12,978 bases of DNA, from assembly GCA_947306845.1 (NCBI GenBank), contig CAMZHP010000064.1:1-12978 (forward strand), in the 5' to 3' direction. Under the pieces are notes generated by a model. That model was not told where the DNA came from and did not search any database. It saw nothing but the letters and a program-made list of their open reading frames with translations. Origin of the DNA: an uncultured Prevotellaceae bacterium (GTDB lineage Bacteria; Bacteroidota; Bacteroidia; Bacteroidales; Bacteroidaceae). The position numbers were made by a program, and so were the translations under genes. Shown in pieces: positions 1 to 6,823 of this stretch (positions within the stretch are counted from its first letter, which is position 1; the number at the start of each line of letters is the position of its first letter).

Positions 1-37
1 AAAACCGCTATTCAACCTCAAAAAGTATTTTGGGTGA

Positions 38-133
38 CGCATTCCCGAAGTCAGGGGCCTCTGGTGGATGGGACTCTGCGACAGGGAAGAACTGGAGTGG
101 ACAGAATCAGACATCGTCAACGTGCTCTTCTGA
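38..133 (+). other. Possible C-terminal tail of an upstream gene (partial, frame disrupted)
   Basis: Thirty-one codons read without a stop from 38 to a TGA at 131-133, with about three quarters G or C at third positions, like the real genes here. The peptide ends with residues EWTESDIVNVLF. A strong terminator starts 25 bases after this stop, as expected for the end of a transcription unit. However, the same frame has a TGA at 35-37, so the coding sequence would have to enter from another frame or be interrupted. I do not recognise the family. It could be the end of a gene with a frameshift or sequencing error, a decayed gene end, or a chance open stretch after a gene that truly stops at 35-37. 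Confidence 0.35.
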
Positions 134-158
134 GCTATCGGCTCTACAAAATCTTACG

Positions 159-198
159 GGCATGGCCATGCAATCATTGCGGGCCATGCCTTTTTTTT
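159..198 (+). terminator. Intrinsic terminator of the upstream unit
   Basis: A perfect 9-bp stem, ggcatggcc (159-167) with ggccatgcc (182-190), is followed at once by eight T residues (191-198). The 14-base loop contains a further small stem, gcaa (170-173) with ttgc (177-180). This is a textbook rho-independent terminator. It separates whatever lies left of position 1 from the mannan genes, so the GH5 gene needs its own promoter downstream. Confidence 0.88.
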
Positions 199-241
199 GT
201 AGTCGAATAATTGTATCAAACAATGACATGAAAGTATCACG

Positions 242-268
242 TTTTTTCATTTTTTTTTGTTTATTTTG
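242..268 (+). promoter_or_regulatory. Candidate promoter for the GH5 gene
   Basis: TTATTTTG at 261-268 matches the Bacteroidetes -7 consensus TAnnTTTG at all fixed positions but one. It sits 25 bases before the chosen ATG and downstream of the terminator. The -33 region is only T-rich (242-246 and 251-258) with no well-spaced TTTG, so the call is tentative. Transcription would start near 275, giving a leader of about 20 bases. Confidence 0.35.
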
Positions 269-293
269 CCACATCAAACGAACACCCAAAAGC

Positions 294-1589
294 ATGAGAA
301 CACTTTTATCTGTATTAGCTATGGCCATTACTATGGTTGCCTGTCAGAATCAGGTGGCAGAACCCAGTTTTGTCAAGGTAAGCGACGGACATTTCGTGCG
401 TGACGGCCATCCTTATTATTATGTGGGAACCAACTTCTGGTATGGTGCCATCCTCGGAAGCGAGGGACAGGGCGGCGACCGCGACAGGCTCTGCCGCGAG
501 CTCGATTACATGAAGGAAATGGGCATCGACAATCTCCGCATCCTGGTGGGCAGCGACGGCGAGCGGGGCATCACCACCAAGGTGGAGCCGACGCTTCAGG
601 AAAGGCCAGGCGTGTACAACGACACCATCCTCGCTGGTCTCGACTTCCTGCTTCAGGAGATGGGCAAGCGCCAGATGGTGGCTGTGCTCTATCTTAACAA
701 CTCCTGGGAGTGGAGTGGGGGATATGGCTTCTATCTGGAGCATGCCGGACAGGGCAAGGCGCCGCGCCCCAACGAGGACGGCTATGGAGCCTACATGAAA
801 TTTGTGGAGCAATATGCTACCAATGAGACGGCCCACCAATTGTTCTATGACTACGTCCGTTTCATCCTCGGTCGCACCAATCGTTATACTGGAGTGAAGT
901 ACATCGACGACCCTGCCATCATGTCATGGCAGATAGGCAATGAGCCGCGTGCGTTCAGCCGTGAGGCTTTGCCCGCTTTTGAGAAATGGCTGTCTGAGGC
1001 TTCGGCGCTCATCCGCAGTCTCGATCCCAACCACCTCATCTCCATCGGCAGTGAGGGCGCATGGGGCTGCGAGGGCGACTATGCTTGTTATGAGCGCATC
1101 TGCTCCGACAAGAATGTGGACTATTGCAACATCCACCTCTGGCCGTACAACTGGTCGTGGGCACGTCCCGACCATTTGGTGGAAGACCTGAAAGCCAGCT
1201 GTGACAGTACGAAAAACTACATCGACCGCCACCTTGACATCTGCGCCCGATTGAACAAACCCCTCGTCATGGAGGAGTTTGGCTATCCCCGCGATGGGTT
1301 CAAGTTCACCAAGGACATCACCACCGAAGGGCGCGACGGCTTCTATCGCTATGTCTTCTCCCTCGTGGGCGACAATGCCCAGAATGGGGGGCATTTTGCA
1401 GGATGCAATTTCTGGGGATGGGGCGGCTTCGCCAACCCTCAGCATGAGCAATGGATGGTAGGCGACGACTACACCGGCGACCCCGCACAGGAGGCACAGG
1501 GCCTCAACTCGGTCTTCGCCACCGACACCTCCACCCTCAAGGTCATCCGCGCCGAGGTCGACCGCATGGCAAAAATCGGAAATAAATAG
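294..1589 (+). CDS. GH5 family (subfamily 7-like) endo-beta-1,4-mannanase lipoprotein
   Basis: Predicted endo-mannanase that cuts internal beta-1,4-mannosidic bonds, giving manno-oligosaccharides outside the cytoplasm. The 431-residue protein starts with a lipoprotein signal ending TMVAC (lipid-anchored Cys17), so it should sit in the outer membrane or periplasm. The TIM-barrel contains the GH5 acid/base motif WQIGNEP with Glu217 and the nucleophile motif VMEEFGYPRDG with Glu328; NFWGWGG (372-378) follows near the end. The start at 294 is chosen because it gives this signal peptide; the frame stays open upstream to 30, but that stretch contains the terminator and promoter. The stop codon TAG lies in the first, degenerate unit of a 10-bp tandem repeat. 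The next gene is 112 bases on. GH5 assignment is firm; mannan specificity rests on the subfamily-like nucleophile motif and on the neighbours. Confidence 0.87.
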   Translation: MRTLLSVLAMAITMVACQNQVAEPSFVKVSDGHFVRDGHPYYYVGTNFWYGAILGSEGQGGDRDRLCRELDYMKEMGIDNLRILVGSDGERGITTKVEPTLQERPGVYNDTILAGLDFLLQEMGKRQMVAVLYLNNSWEWSGGYGFYLEHAGQGKAPRPNEDGYGAYMKFVEQYATNETAHQLFYDYVRFILGRTNRYTGVKYIDDPAIMSWQIGNEPRAFSREALPAFEKWLSEASALIRSLDPNHLISIGSEGAWGCEGDYACYERICSDKNVDYCNIHLWPYNWSWARPDHLVEDLKASCDSTKNYIDRHLDICARLNKPLVMEEFGYPRDGFKFTKDITTEGRDGFYRYVFSLVGDNAQNGGHFAGCNFWGWGGFANPQHEQWMVGDDYTGDPAQEAQGLNSVFATDTSTLKVIRAEVDRMAKIGNK

Positions 1590-1590
1590 G

Positions 1591-1678
1591 AAATCCTAGG
1601 AAATCCTAGGAAATCCTAGGAAATCCTAGAAAATCCTAGGAAATCCTAGAAAATCCTAGAAGCCCTAGAAACTCCTAG
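1591..1678 (+). repeat. 10-bp tandem repeat array, AAATCCTAGR
   Basis: Seven successive units in exact 10-bp register (1591-1660), aaatcctagg or aaatcctaga, are followed by two decayed 9-bp units (1661-1678). A degenerate unit before them (1581-1590) contains the GH5 stop codon. The array contains nine CTAG tetramers, several inside the palindrome CCTAGG. It fills most of the gap between the GH5 and esterase genes. The same family recurs at 11471-11540. Function unknown. Confidence 0.95.
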
Positions 1679-1701
1679 CCCTTTCAAAAAACAAGAAACC
1701 T

Positions 1702-2988
1702 ATGATAAAAAAATCTATTCTTCTGCTCTGCCTGCTGTGTTCACTGCTCCCTGCCATGGGACAGATCAGGGGCAACAACATCACTGTCACCGTCACCCCC
1801 GACCACAAGGACTGGAATTACAAGGTGGGTGAGAAAGCCCAGTTTGTGGTCAATGTGCTCAGGTCGGGCACCCTCATCGACAATGCCGTCATCGACTATG
1901 AGGCCGGCCCCGAGATGTATCCCGACGTGACCAAGAAGGGAGTTACCCTCAAGGATGGCACGATGAAATGGACCGGTTCGATGAAGACCCCGGGATTCTA
2001 CCGCCTCAAGGTGACCGCCCATGTCGGCGGCAAGGATTATGTGGGGCTTTGCACGGCGGGGTTCTCGCCCGAGCAGCTGCAGCCCGCCACGAAATGTCCG
2101 GCAGACTTCGATGCTTTCTGGGAAAAAGCGCTCAGCGATGCCCGCAGGAATGCCCTTGACCCGCACCTGACCTTGCTTCCCGACCGCTGCACAGAGACGG
2201 TGAACGTCTATGAGGTGAGTTTCGTCAACGACCGTCCGCAGGGACGCATCTACGGCATCCTCTGCCGTCCGGTGAAGCCTGGCAAATATCCGGCGCTGCT
2301 CCGAGTGCCCGGAGCCGGTTCGCGCCCCTATGGCGGTGATGTGTGGACGGCCTCGCAGGGCGCCATCGTGCTCGAGATCGGCATTCATGGCATTCCTGTC
2401 ACCATGGAGCAGAAAATCTATGACAATCTCAATCACGGAGCTTTTGAGGGCTATTGGGAGAGCAATCTTGATCAGCCCGAGAAAAACTATTACAAACGGG
2501 TCGTGGTAGGTGCTGTGCGCTCTGTCGATTACATCGCCTCGCTGCCCGAATGGAACGGAAAGGATGTGGGTGTCACTGGAGCCTCGCAGGGCGGTTTCCT
2601 CTCTCTCGCCGTGGCAGCGCTCGACAAGCGCATCACCTATATGGCAGCCGTTCACGATGCCATGTGCGATTATGAGATCGCCTTGCAGAAACGTGCCTGC
2701 GGATGGCCTCATTATTTCTATCAGCAGAAAAATCCCGACATGAAGAAGGTGGAGGGAGCACGTTACTACGACGGCATCAACTTCGCACGGCGTGTCACAT
2801 GTCCCTCGTTCTTCACTTTTGGCTACAACGACGAGGTGGTGCCTCCTTCCTCTTCCTGGTCGGTTTACAATGTCGTCTCTGCCCCCAAGAGCATCAGCAT
2901 CTATCAGATGACGGGCCACTATTGGTATCAGGAACAGTGGGACGAATGGGAAAACTGGCTCCTGCAGCAGATGGGAATTAAGAATTAA
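1702..2988 (+). CDS. Secreted acetyl esterase, CE7 / acetyl xylan esterase (AXE1) family
   Basis: Predicted alpha/beta-hydrolase that removes O-acetyl groups from acetylated sugars; in this setting probably decorated mannan or its oligosaccharides. The 428 residues begin with a signal peptide (about 1-20, ending PAMG) lacking a lipobox cysteine. A beta-sandwich-like N-terminal part (about 25-120) precedes the catalytic domain. The likely triad is Ser295 in GASQGG, Asp377 in GYNDEVVPP and His406 in TGHYW, in the usual CE7 order; RVPGAGSRPYGG (201-212) fits the oxyanion region. The N-terminal extension makes it longer than the roughly 320-residue cytoplasmic CE7 enzymes. Its last residues and its stop TAA are encoded by a 7-bp tandem repeat. 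Family assignment is strong; the acetyl-mannan substrate is inferred from context, and xylan or other acetyl sugars remain possible. Confidence 0.82.
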   Translation: MIKKSILLLCLLCSLLPAMGQIRGNNITVTVTPDHKDWNYKVGEKAQFVVNVLRSGTLIDNAVIDYEAGPEMYPDVTKKGVTLKDGTMKWTGSMKTPGFYRLKVTAHVGGKDYVGLCTAGFSPEQLQPATKCPADFDAFWEKALSDARRNALDPHLTLLPDRCTETVNVYEVSFVNDRPQGRIYGILCRPVKPGKYPALLRVPGAGSRPYGGDVWTASQGAIVLEIGIHGIPVTMEQKIYDNLNHGAFEGYWESNLDQPEKNYYKRVVVGAVRSVDYIASLPEWNGKDVGVTGASQGGFLSLAVAALDKRITYMAAVHDAMCDYEIALQKRACGWPHYFYQQKNPDMKKVEGARYYDGINFARRVTCPSFFTFGYNDEVVPPSSSWSVYNVVSAPKSISIYQMTGHYWYQEQWDEWENWLLQQMGIKN

Positions 2989-3009
2989 GGATGAAGGATT
3001 AAGAATTAT
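2975..3009 (+). repeat. 7-bp tandem repeat array, GRATTAA, overlapping the esterase stop
   Basis: Five heptamers in register: GAATTAA twice, GGATGAA, GGATTAA, GAATTAT, then a flank beginning GATTACC. The esterase stop TAA (2986-2988) falls inside the second unit. An inverted, longer copy with the same GAATTAT-GATTACC border lies at 9075-9137. Confidence 0.9.
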
Positions 3010-3044
3010 GATTACCACTGTGAAAATGGTGGAGCAAGGGTAGG

Positions 3045-3061
3045 GACGCGATGATCGCGTC
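3045..3061. repeat. GACGCGA hairpin repeat (REP-like), copy 1
   Basis: A perfect 7-bp inverted repeat, gacgcga (3045-3051) and tcgcgtc (3055-3061), has a 3-base loop. The longer context gtagggacgcga resembles small intergenic palindromes common in gut Bacteroidetes (from memory, not checked). There is no T-tract, so it is not a classical terminator, though it could protect the upstream 3' end. A second copy lies at 9012-9030. Confidence 0.85.
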
Positions 3062-3102
3062 TGTTAAATAAATACAAGAAAAAACATCAAAAACATAAAA
3101 CA

Positions 3103-4182
3103 ATGAGAAATACAGCTCTTTTGGTTTTTGCCGCCATGTTGGTGATAGCCTGCACACAAGTGAAAGAGGCTCCCAAGACCGGAGCCGAACAGTTGCTCAG
3201 CCGTCTGCAAACCCTCCAGCAGAAAGGCTATATGTATGGTCATCAGGACGACCCGTTCTATGGCCTCCAGTGGGATGGCGACACCATGCCCGGTGTTGAC
3301 CGCAGCGACATCCTCTCGATCGTGGGTGATTATCCTGCCGTGATGGGCTTCGACCTCGGCGGCATAGAGATGGGGGATGCGAAAAACCTCGACAGCGTGG
3401 TGTTTTCACGCATCCGTGCTGAGATCATCAAGCATCATGAGCGGGGTGGCATCATTACCATCAGTTGGCATCCGCGTAATCCCGTCACCGGTGGTACTGC
3501 CTGGGATGTGAGTGACAGTACCGTGGTGAGGCAGATTCTGCAGAACGACAGTACCAAGGCATTGTTCGCCACCTGGATGGCGCGTGTGGGTGACTTCCTC
3601 AAGACGCTCAAGACCGAGGATGGTGTGCCCGTGCCCGTCATTTTCCGTCCGTGGCATGAGAACAACGGTTCGTGGTTCTGGTGGGGACAGAAGCTGTGCA
3701 GCGACGAGGAGTACCACGGTCTGTGGAACACCCTGCAGGACTATCTCACCGGTGAGGGTCTTGACAACCTGCTGTGGAGTTATTCGCCCAATCTCGACGG
3801 CGGTTGGACGCAGGAGCGCTTCATCGCCCGTTATCCCGGCAACGACCGTGTGTCGCTCATCGGAGAGGATGCCTACCAGTGGGGCACGGAGGAGGAGTTC
3901 GTGACCGCCTTGGACAAAGACCTGACCTTCCTCAGCAGTTTTGCCAAGGAAAATGGCAAACTGATGGCCATGACTGAGTGTGGCTACAAGAACATTCCCG
4001 ATTCCACCTGGTGGACCCGCGTGCTCAAGCCCGTCATGGACAAATACCCCATCTGCTATTTCCACACCTGGCGCAACTACAGCAAGGAGTATTTTGCTCC
4101 CGACCCCGACCAGGTGAGTGCTGCGGATTTCAAAAAACTCTATGAGGCAGAGAATACATTGTTCTTAAAAGAAATACAATAA
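3103..4182 (+). CDS. GH26 endo-beta-1,4-mannanase lipoprotein
   Basis: Predicted beta-mannanase that cleaves mannan or glucomannan to short oligosaccharides, mainly mannobiose in related systems. The 359-residue protein starts with a lipoprotein signal ending VIAC (Cys17). The GH26 features are clear: GHQDDPFYG (46-54), SWHPRNPVTGG (121-131), the acid/base motif FRPWHENNGSWFWWG with Glu186, and the nucleophile motif MTECGYK with Glu292. It consists of one catalytic domain without a carbohydrate-binding module. The next gene starts 8 bases after its stop, so the two are surely co-transcribed. Upstream lie the repeat array and hairpin, then an A-rich leader with no Bacteroidetes -7 box that I could find. 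Its role may overlap with GH5, or the two may differ in location or product length. In Bacteroides fragilis a GH26 enzyme (ManA) similarly pairs with the phosphorylase and epimerase. Confidence 0.92.
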   Translation: MRNTALLVFAAMLVIACTQVKEAPKTGAEQLLSRLQTLQQKGYMYGHQDDPFYGLQWDGDTMPGVDRSDILSIVGDYPAVMGFDLGGIEMGDAKNLDSVVFSRIRAEIIKHHERGGIITISWHPRNPVTGGTAWDVSDSTVVRQILQNDSTKALFATWMARVGDFLKTLKTEDGVPVPVIFRPWHENNGSWFWWGQKLCSDEEYHGLWNTLQDYLTGEGLDNLLWSYSPNLDGGWTQERFIARYPGNDRVSLIGEDAYQWGTEEEFVTALDKDLTFLSSFAKENGKLMAMTECGYKNIPDSTWWTRVLKPVMDKYPICYFHTWRNYSKEYFAPDPDQVSAADFKKLYEAENTLFLKEIQ

Positions 4183-4190
4183 TTGGCAAT

Positions 4191-5363
4191 ATGAGAGATT
4201 TCAAAGAAAGGGCAGAAGCCCTCAGAGATGTACATGAAGAGTTGCTCAGCCGTCCCAATGAGCCCCTGGAGGGTGGTAACGGCATTTATACGAAATACAG
4301 GTATCCTATCGTGACAGCAGAGCACACACCGCTCACCTGGCGGTATGATTTCTGCGAGAAGGACAATCCCTATCTGATGCAGCGCATCATGATGAATGCC
4401 ACGCTCAACAGCGGCGCCATCAAGTGGAATGGCAAGTATGTCATCATCGTGCGGGTGGAGGGTGCCGACAGGAAGTCGTTCTTCGCCGTGGCGGAGAGCC
4501 CCAACGGCATCGACAACTTCCGCTTCTGGCCTGAGCCCATCACCATGCCCGATGACGAGGTGCCTGCCACCAATATCTACGACATGCGCATCACCCGGCA
4601 TGAGGATGGGTGGATCTATGGCGTGTTCTGCGCGGAGCGGCATGATGACAGCCAACCCGGCGACCTCTCTGCCGCCACGGCCACGGCTGCCATCGCCCGT
4701 ACGAAGGACTTGGTGAACTGGGAGCGCCTGCCCGATTTGAAATCCCGCTGCCAGCAGCGTAACGTGGTGCTCCATCCGGAGTTTGTCGACGGCAAATATG
4801 CGTTCTATACCCGTCCGCAGGATGGCTTCATCGACACGGGGTCGGGCGGCGGCATCGGATGGGCGCTGGTCGATGACATCACTCATGCCGAGGTGGGCGA
4901 GGAGAAGATCATCAACGCCCGGCACTACCACACCATCATGGAGGTGAAGAACGGCGAGGGCCCGCATCCCATCAAGACCGACCGCGGATGGCTGCATCTG
5001 GCCCATGGCGTGCGCGGATGCGCCAGCGGACTGCGCTATGTGCTCTATCTGTATATGACGGCGCTGGACGACCCCACCCGTGTCATTGCCCAGCCCGGTG
5101 GCTATTTCCTCGTACCAGAGGGATGGGAGTACGTGGGTGACGTGATGAATGTGGTGTTTGCCAACGGTTGGATCGCCGACGACGACGGGAAGGTATTCAT
5201 CTACTATGCGTCGAGCGATACCCGCATGCATGTGGCCACCTCCACCATCGACCGACTCGTGGACTACTGCCTCAACACGCCGGAGGATGGTTTCACCACC
5301 TCCGCCTCAGTGGAAACCATCAAGCGTCTGGTAGCCAAAAACAAGGCCAATGGCTTCGAATAA
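4191..5363 (+). CDS. mgp: 4-O-beta-D-mannosyl-D-glucose phosphorylase, GH130
   Basis: Cytoplasmic phosphorylase predicted to convert mannosyl-beta-1,4-glucose plus phosphate to alpha-mannose-1-phosphate and glucose. The 390-residue length and the motifs NATLNSGAIKWNGKYVIIVR (69-88), NIYDMRIT (128-135), HPEF (182-185 region) and NARHYHTIMEVKNGEGPHPI (start near 242) are typical of GH130 subfamily 1. Asp131 in YDMR coincides in number with the catalytic acid of the B. fragilis enzyme as I recall it. There is no signal peptide, as expected for an intracellular phosphorolysis step. It follows the GH26 gene by 8 bases and is separated from the transporter by about 120 bases containing a promoter-like box. 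The co-located epimerase supplies its substrate from mannobiose. Subfamily 2 mannobiose or manno-oligosaccharide phosphorylase is the alternative, but the epimerase next door favours this call. Confidence 0.9.
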   Translation: MRDFKERAEALRDVHEELLSRPNEPLEGGNGIYTKYRYPIVTAEHTPLTWRYDFCEKDNPYLMQRIMMNATLNSGAIKWNGKYVIIVRVEGADRKSFFAVAESPNGIDNFRFWPEPITMPDDEVPATNIYDMRITRHEDGWIYGVFCAERHDDSQPGDLSAATATAAIARTKDLVNWERLPDLKSRCQQRNVVLHPEFVDGKYAFYTRPQDGFIDTGSGGGIGWALVDDITHAEVGEEKIINARHYHTIMEVKNGEGPHPIKTDRGWLHLAHGVRGCASGLRYVLYLYMTALDDPTRVIAQPGGYFLVPEGWEYVGDVMNVVFANGWIADDDGKVFIYYASSDTRMHVATSTIDRLVDYCLNTPEDGFTTSASVETIKRLVAKNKANGFE

Positions 5364-5390
5364 GAAGAAAAAAGGGAATTTAGGGTGAGG

Positions 5391-5414
5391 AATCAAATTT
5401 TTTGATTACTTTTG
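5391..5414 (+). promoter_or_regulatory. Promoter-like box with an overlapping palindrome before the symporter gene
   Basis: TACTTTTG at 5407-5414 is a perfect match to the Bacteroidetes -7 consensus TAnnTTTG, 68 bases before the symporter ATG. Directly upstream, and sharing base 5407, is a perfect inverted repeat aatcaaa (5391-5397) / tttgatt (5401-5407) with a ttt loop. No TTTG lies at the normal -33 spacing. A weak internal promoter controlled by a factor at the palindrome is plausible; the palindrome could also be an AT-rich hairpin after the phosphorylase gene. Confidence 0.5.
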
Positions 5415-5428
5415 CTTCTGCATTTGTC

Positions 5429-5468
5429 TAAACTCCAAAACTCCTATACTCCTAAACTCCAAAACTTC
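5429..5468 (+). repeat. 8-bp tandem repeat array in the symporter leader
   Basis: Five octamers in register: TAAACTCC, AAAACTCC, TATACTCC, TAAACTCC, AAAACTTC. They lie between the -7-like box and the ATG at 5483, so they would be transcribed as an unstructured, G-free leader. Unlike the 7-bp and 10-bp arrays at gene ends, this one is at a gene start. Confidence 0.88.
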
Positions 5469-5482
5469 TAAAAAGATAAAAA

Positions 5483-6823
5483 ATGGCTTCATTAAAAGAA
5501 AAAATCGGTTATGCGCTCGGTGATGCGGCGGCTGGCGGCATCACATGGAAAATCATGTCCATCGCTTTCCCCTTGTTTTTCACCAATGTATTCGGGCTTA
5601 CCGTGGCCGACACCGCCACGCTGATGCTCATCGCCCGTATGTTTGACGTGGTGACCGACCCACTGATGGGCAGTCTGGCCGACCGCACGCAGTCGCGATG
5701 GGGCACATACCGCCCATGGCTCATCATCGGCGCCATCCCCTTCGGACTGATTTTCGCGCTGTTGCTCTATACCCCCGATTTCGGTCCTGTGGGCAAGCGC
5801 ATCTATGCCTATACGCTCTACTTGCTGATGATGGCCGTATATACCGCCGTCAACGTGCCTTACGGTTCGCTCCTCGGCGTGATGACCGATGATGACAACG
5901 AGAAGAACCAGTTCTCCTCCTACCGCATGGTGGGTGCTTACGCCATGGGCTTCGTCACCTTGTTCGCCTTCCCCTACCTGCAGAAAATCGTGGGAGGCAC
6001 CGAGCAGCATCAGTATGCCGTGCTGGGCGCTTTCTTCGGATGCGTCGCTGCTTTGGGTACATTGGCCTGCGGCCTGCTCACCAAGGAAAGGCTCAAGCCC
6101 ATCCGTGCGGAGAAATTCTCCTTCAAGCCATTTGCCGACCTTTTCAAGAACAAACCGTGGATCTACCTCACGCTCATCGGTATCTGCACCAACTTCTTCA
6201 ACGGGTTCCGTTATGCAGTGGCAGGCTATATGTTCGACTATATTTTGGGCAAGGAGATCACTATCAGCGGTCTGATCATCAACTACACGGTCTTCATGAC
6301 CTTCGGTGAGGTGACCTGCATGATCTTCGGCGGTCTGTCGCCGAAGTTCACCCAATGGATGGGCTCGAAGCGCAAGGCGTTCACCGTGGCAGCCATCCTC
6401 TGCGCCGTGTTCTCCACGCTGTTCTTCTTCATTCCGAAGGATCCTGCCTACATCTGGGTGCTGATCGGCATCGTCGTCCTCACCTCCGTGGGCATCGGTC
6501 TCTACTCACCCCTGCTGTGGTCGATGTATGCTGATGTGGCCGACTATGCCACAGAGAAAAACGGCACCTCCTCCACGGGCCTCATCTTCTCCTCAGGCAC
6601 CATGGCACAGAAGTTCGGCACCGCCATCTCGGGTTCGCTCGTCGCCCTGCTCCTGGGTATCTCTGGATTTATCTCAGGCACCAACGACGCGGGTGAGACC
6701 TTCATCCAAATCACCGACGAGGCATCGGTGAGAAGCATGATCTGGGCCTTGTTCTCTGTCATCCCTGCTGCCATTGCCCTGATTATGATCTTCCTCATCA
6801 AACTGTATCCCATCAAGAAGTAA
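5483..6823 (+). CDS. GPH/MelB-type sugar symporter (MFS), probable mannobiose importer
   Basis: Inner-membrane symporter with about twelve hydrophobic segments over 446 residues, predicted to bring mannobiose or short manno-oligosaccharides into the cytoplasm. The family signature is clear: R52, then FDVVTDPLMGSLADRTQSRWG (start 54), YRPW, and KNQFSSYRM near 141. Asp55 and Asp59 align by number with the two cation-site aspartates of MelB. The third MelB site residue (Asp124) is Asn here, in YTAVNVPYGSL, as in some non-melibiose GPH members, so the coupling ion cannot be inferred safely. The stop TAA overlaps the next start by one base (taatg), implying translational coupling to the epimerase. 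B. fragilis carries a comparable transporter (ManB) beside its mannanase, phosphorylase and epimerase genes. Substrate is inferred from neighbours. Confidence 0.87.
   Translation: MASLKEKIGYALGDAAAGGITWKIMSIAFPLFFTNVFGLTVADTATLMLIARMFDVVTDPLMGSLADRTQSRWGTYRPWLIIGAIPFGLIFALLLYTPDFGPVGKRIYAYTLYLLMMAVYTAVNVPYGSLLGVMTDDDNEKNQFSSYRMVGAYAMGFVTLFAFPYLQKIVGGTEQHQYAVLGAFFGCVAALGTLACGLLTKERLKPIRAEKFSFKPFADLFKNKPWIYLTLIGICTNFFNGFRYAVAGYMFDYILGKEITISGLIINYTVFMTFGEVTCMIFGGLSPKFTQWMGSKRKAFTVAAILCAVFSTLFFFIPKDPAYIWVLIGIVVLTSVGIGLYSPLLWSMYADVADYATEKNGTSSTGLIFSSGTMAQKFGTAISGSLVALLLGISGFISGTNDAGETFIQITDEASVRSMIWALFSVIPAAIALIMIFLIKLYPIKK

Noticed and set aside
35..37. TGA recoding as an amino acid in the upstream tail.
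   Set aside because: TGA is used as the apparent stop of the methyltransferase gene here, and nothing else suggests an altered code; a frameshift or a true stop is simpler.
30..293. An N-terminal extension of the GH5 protein back to position 30.
   Set aside because: It runs through a strong terminator and a promoter-like region and would bury a good lipoprotein signal peptide at 294.
1591..1678. A CRISPR array suggested by regular repeats here and at 2975, 8932, 9075 and 11471.
   Set aside because: Units are 7-10 bp with no spacers and no cas genes; these are simple tandem arrays.
1741..3018. A 425-codon open frame on the minus strand opposite the esterase.
   Set aside because: Mirror of the esterase codons. 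It begins in the heptamer array and has no signal or motif.
4140..5231. A 363-codon open frame on the minus strand opposite the GH130 gene.
   Set aside because: Shadow of the phosphorylase gene, and it would span the GH26-GH130 junction; no family features are seen.
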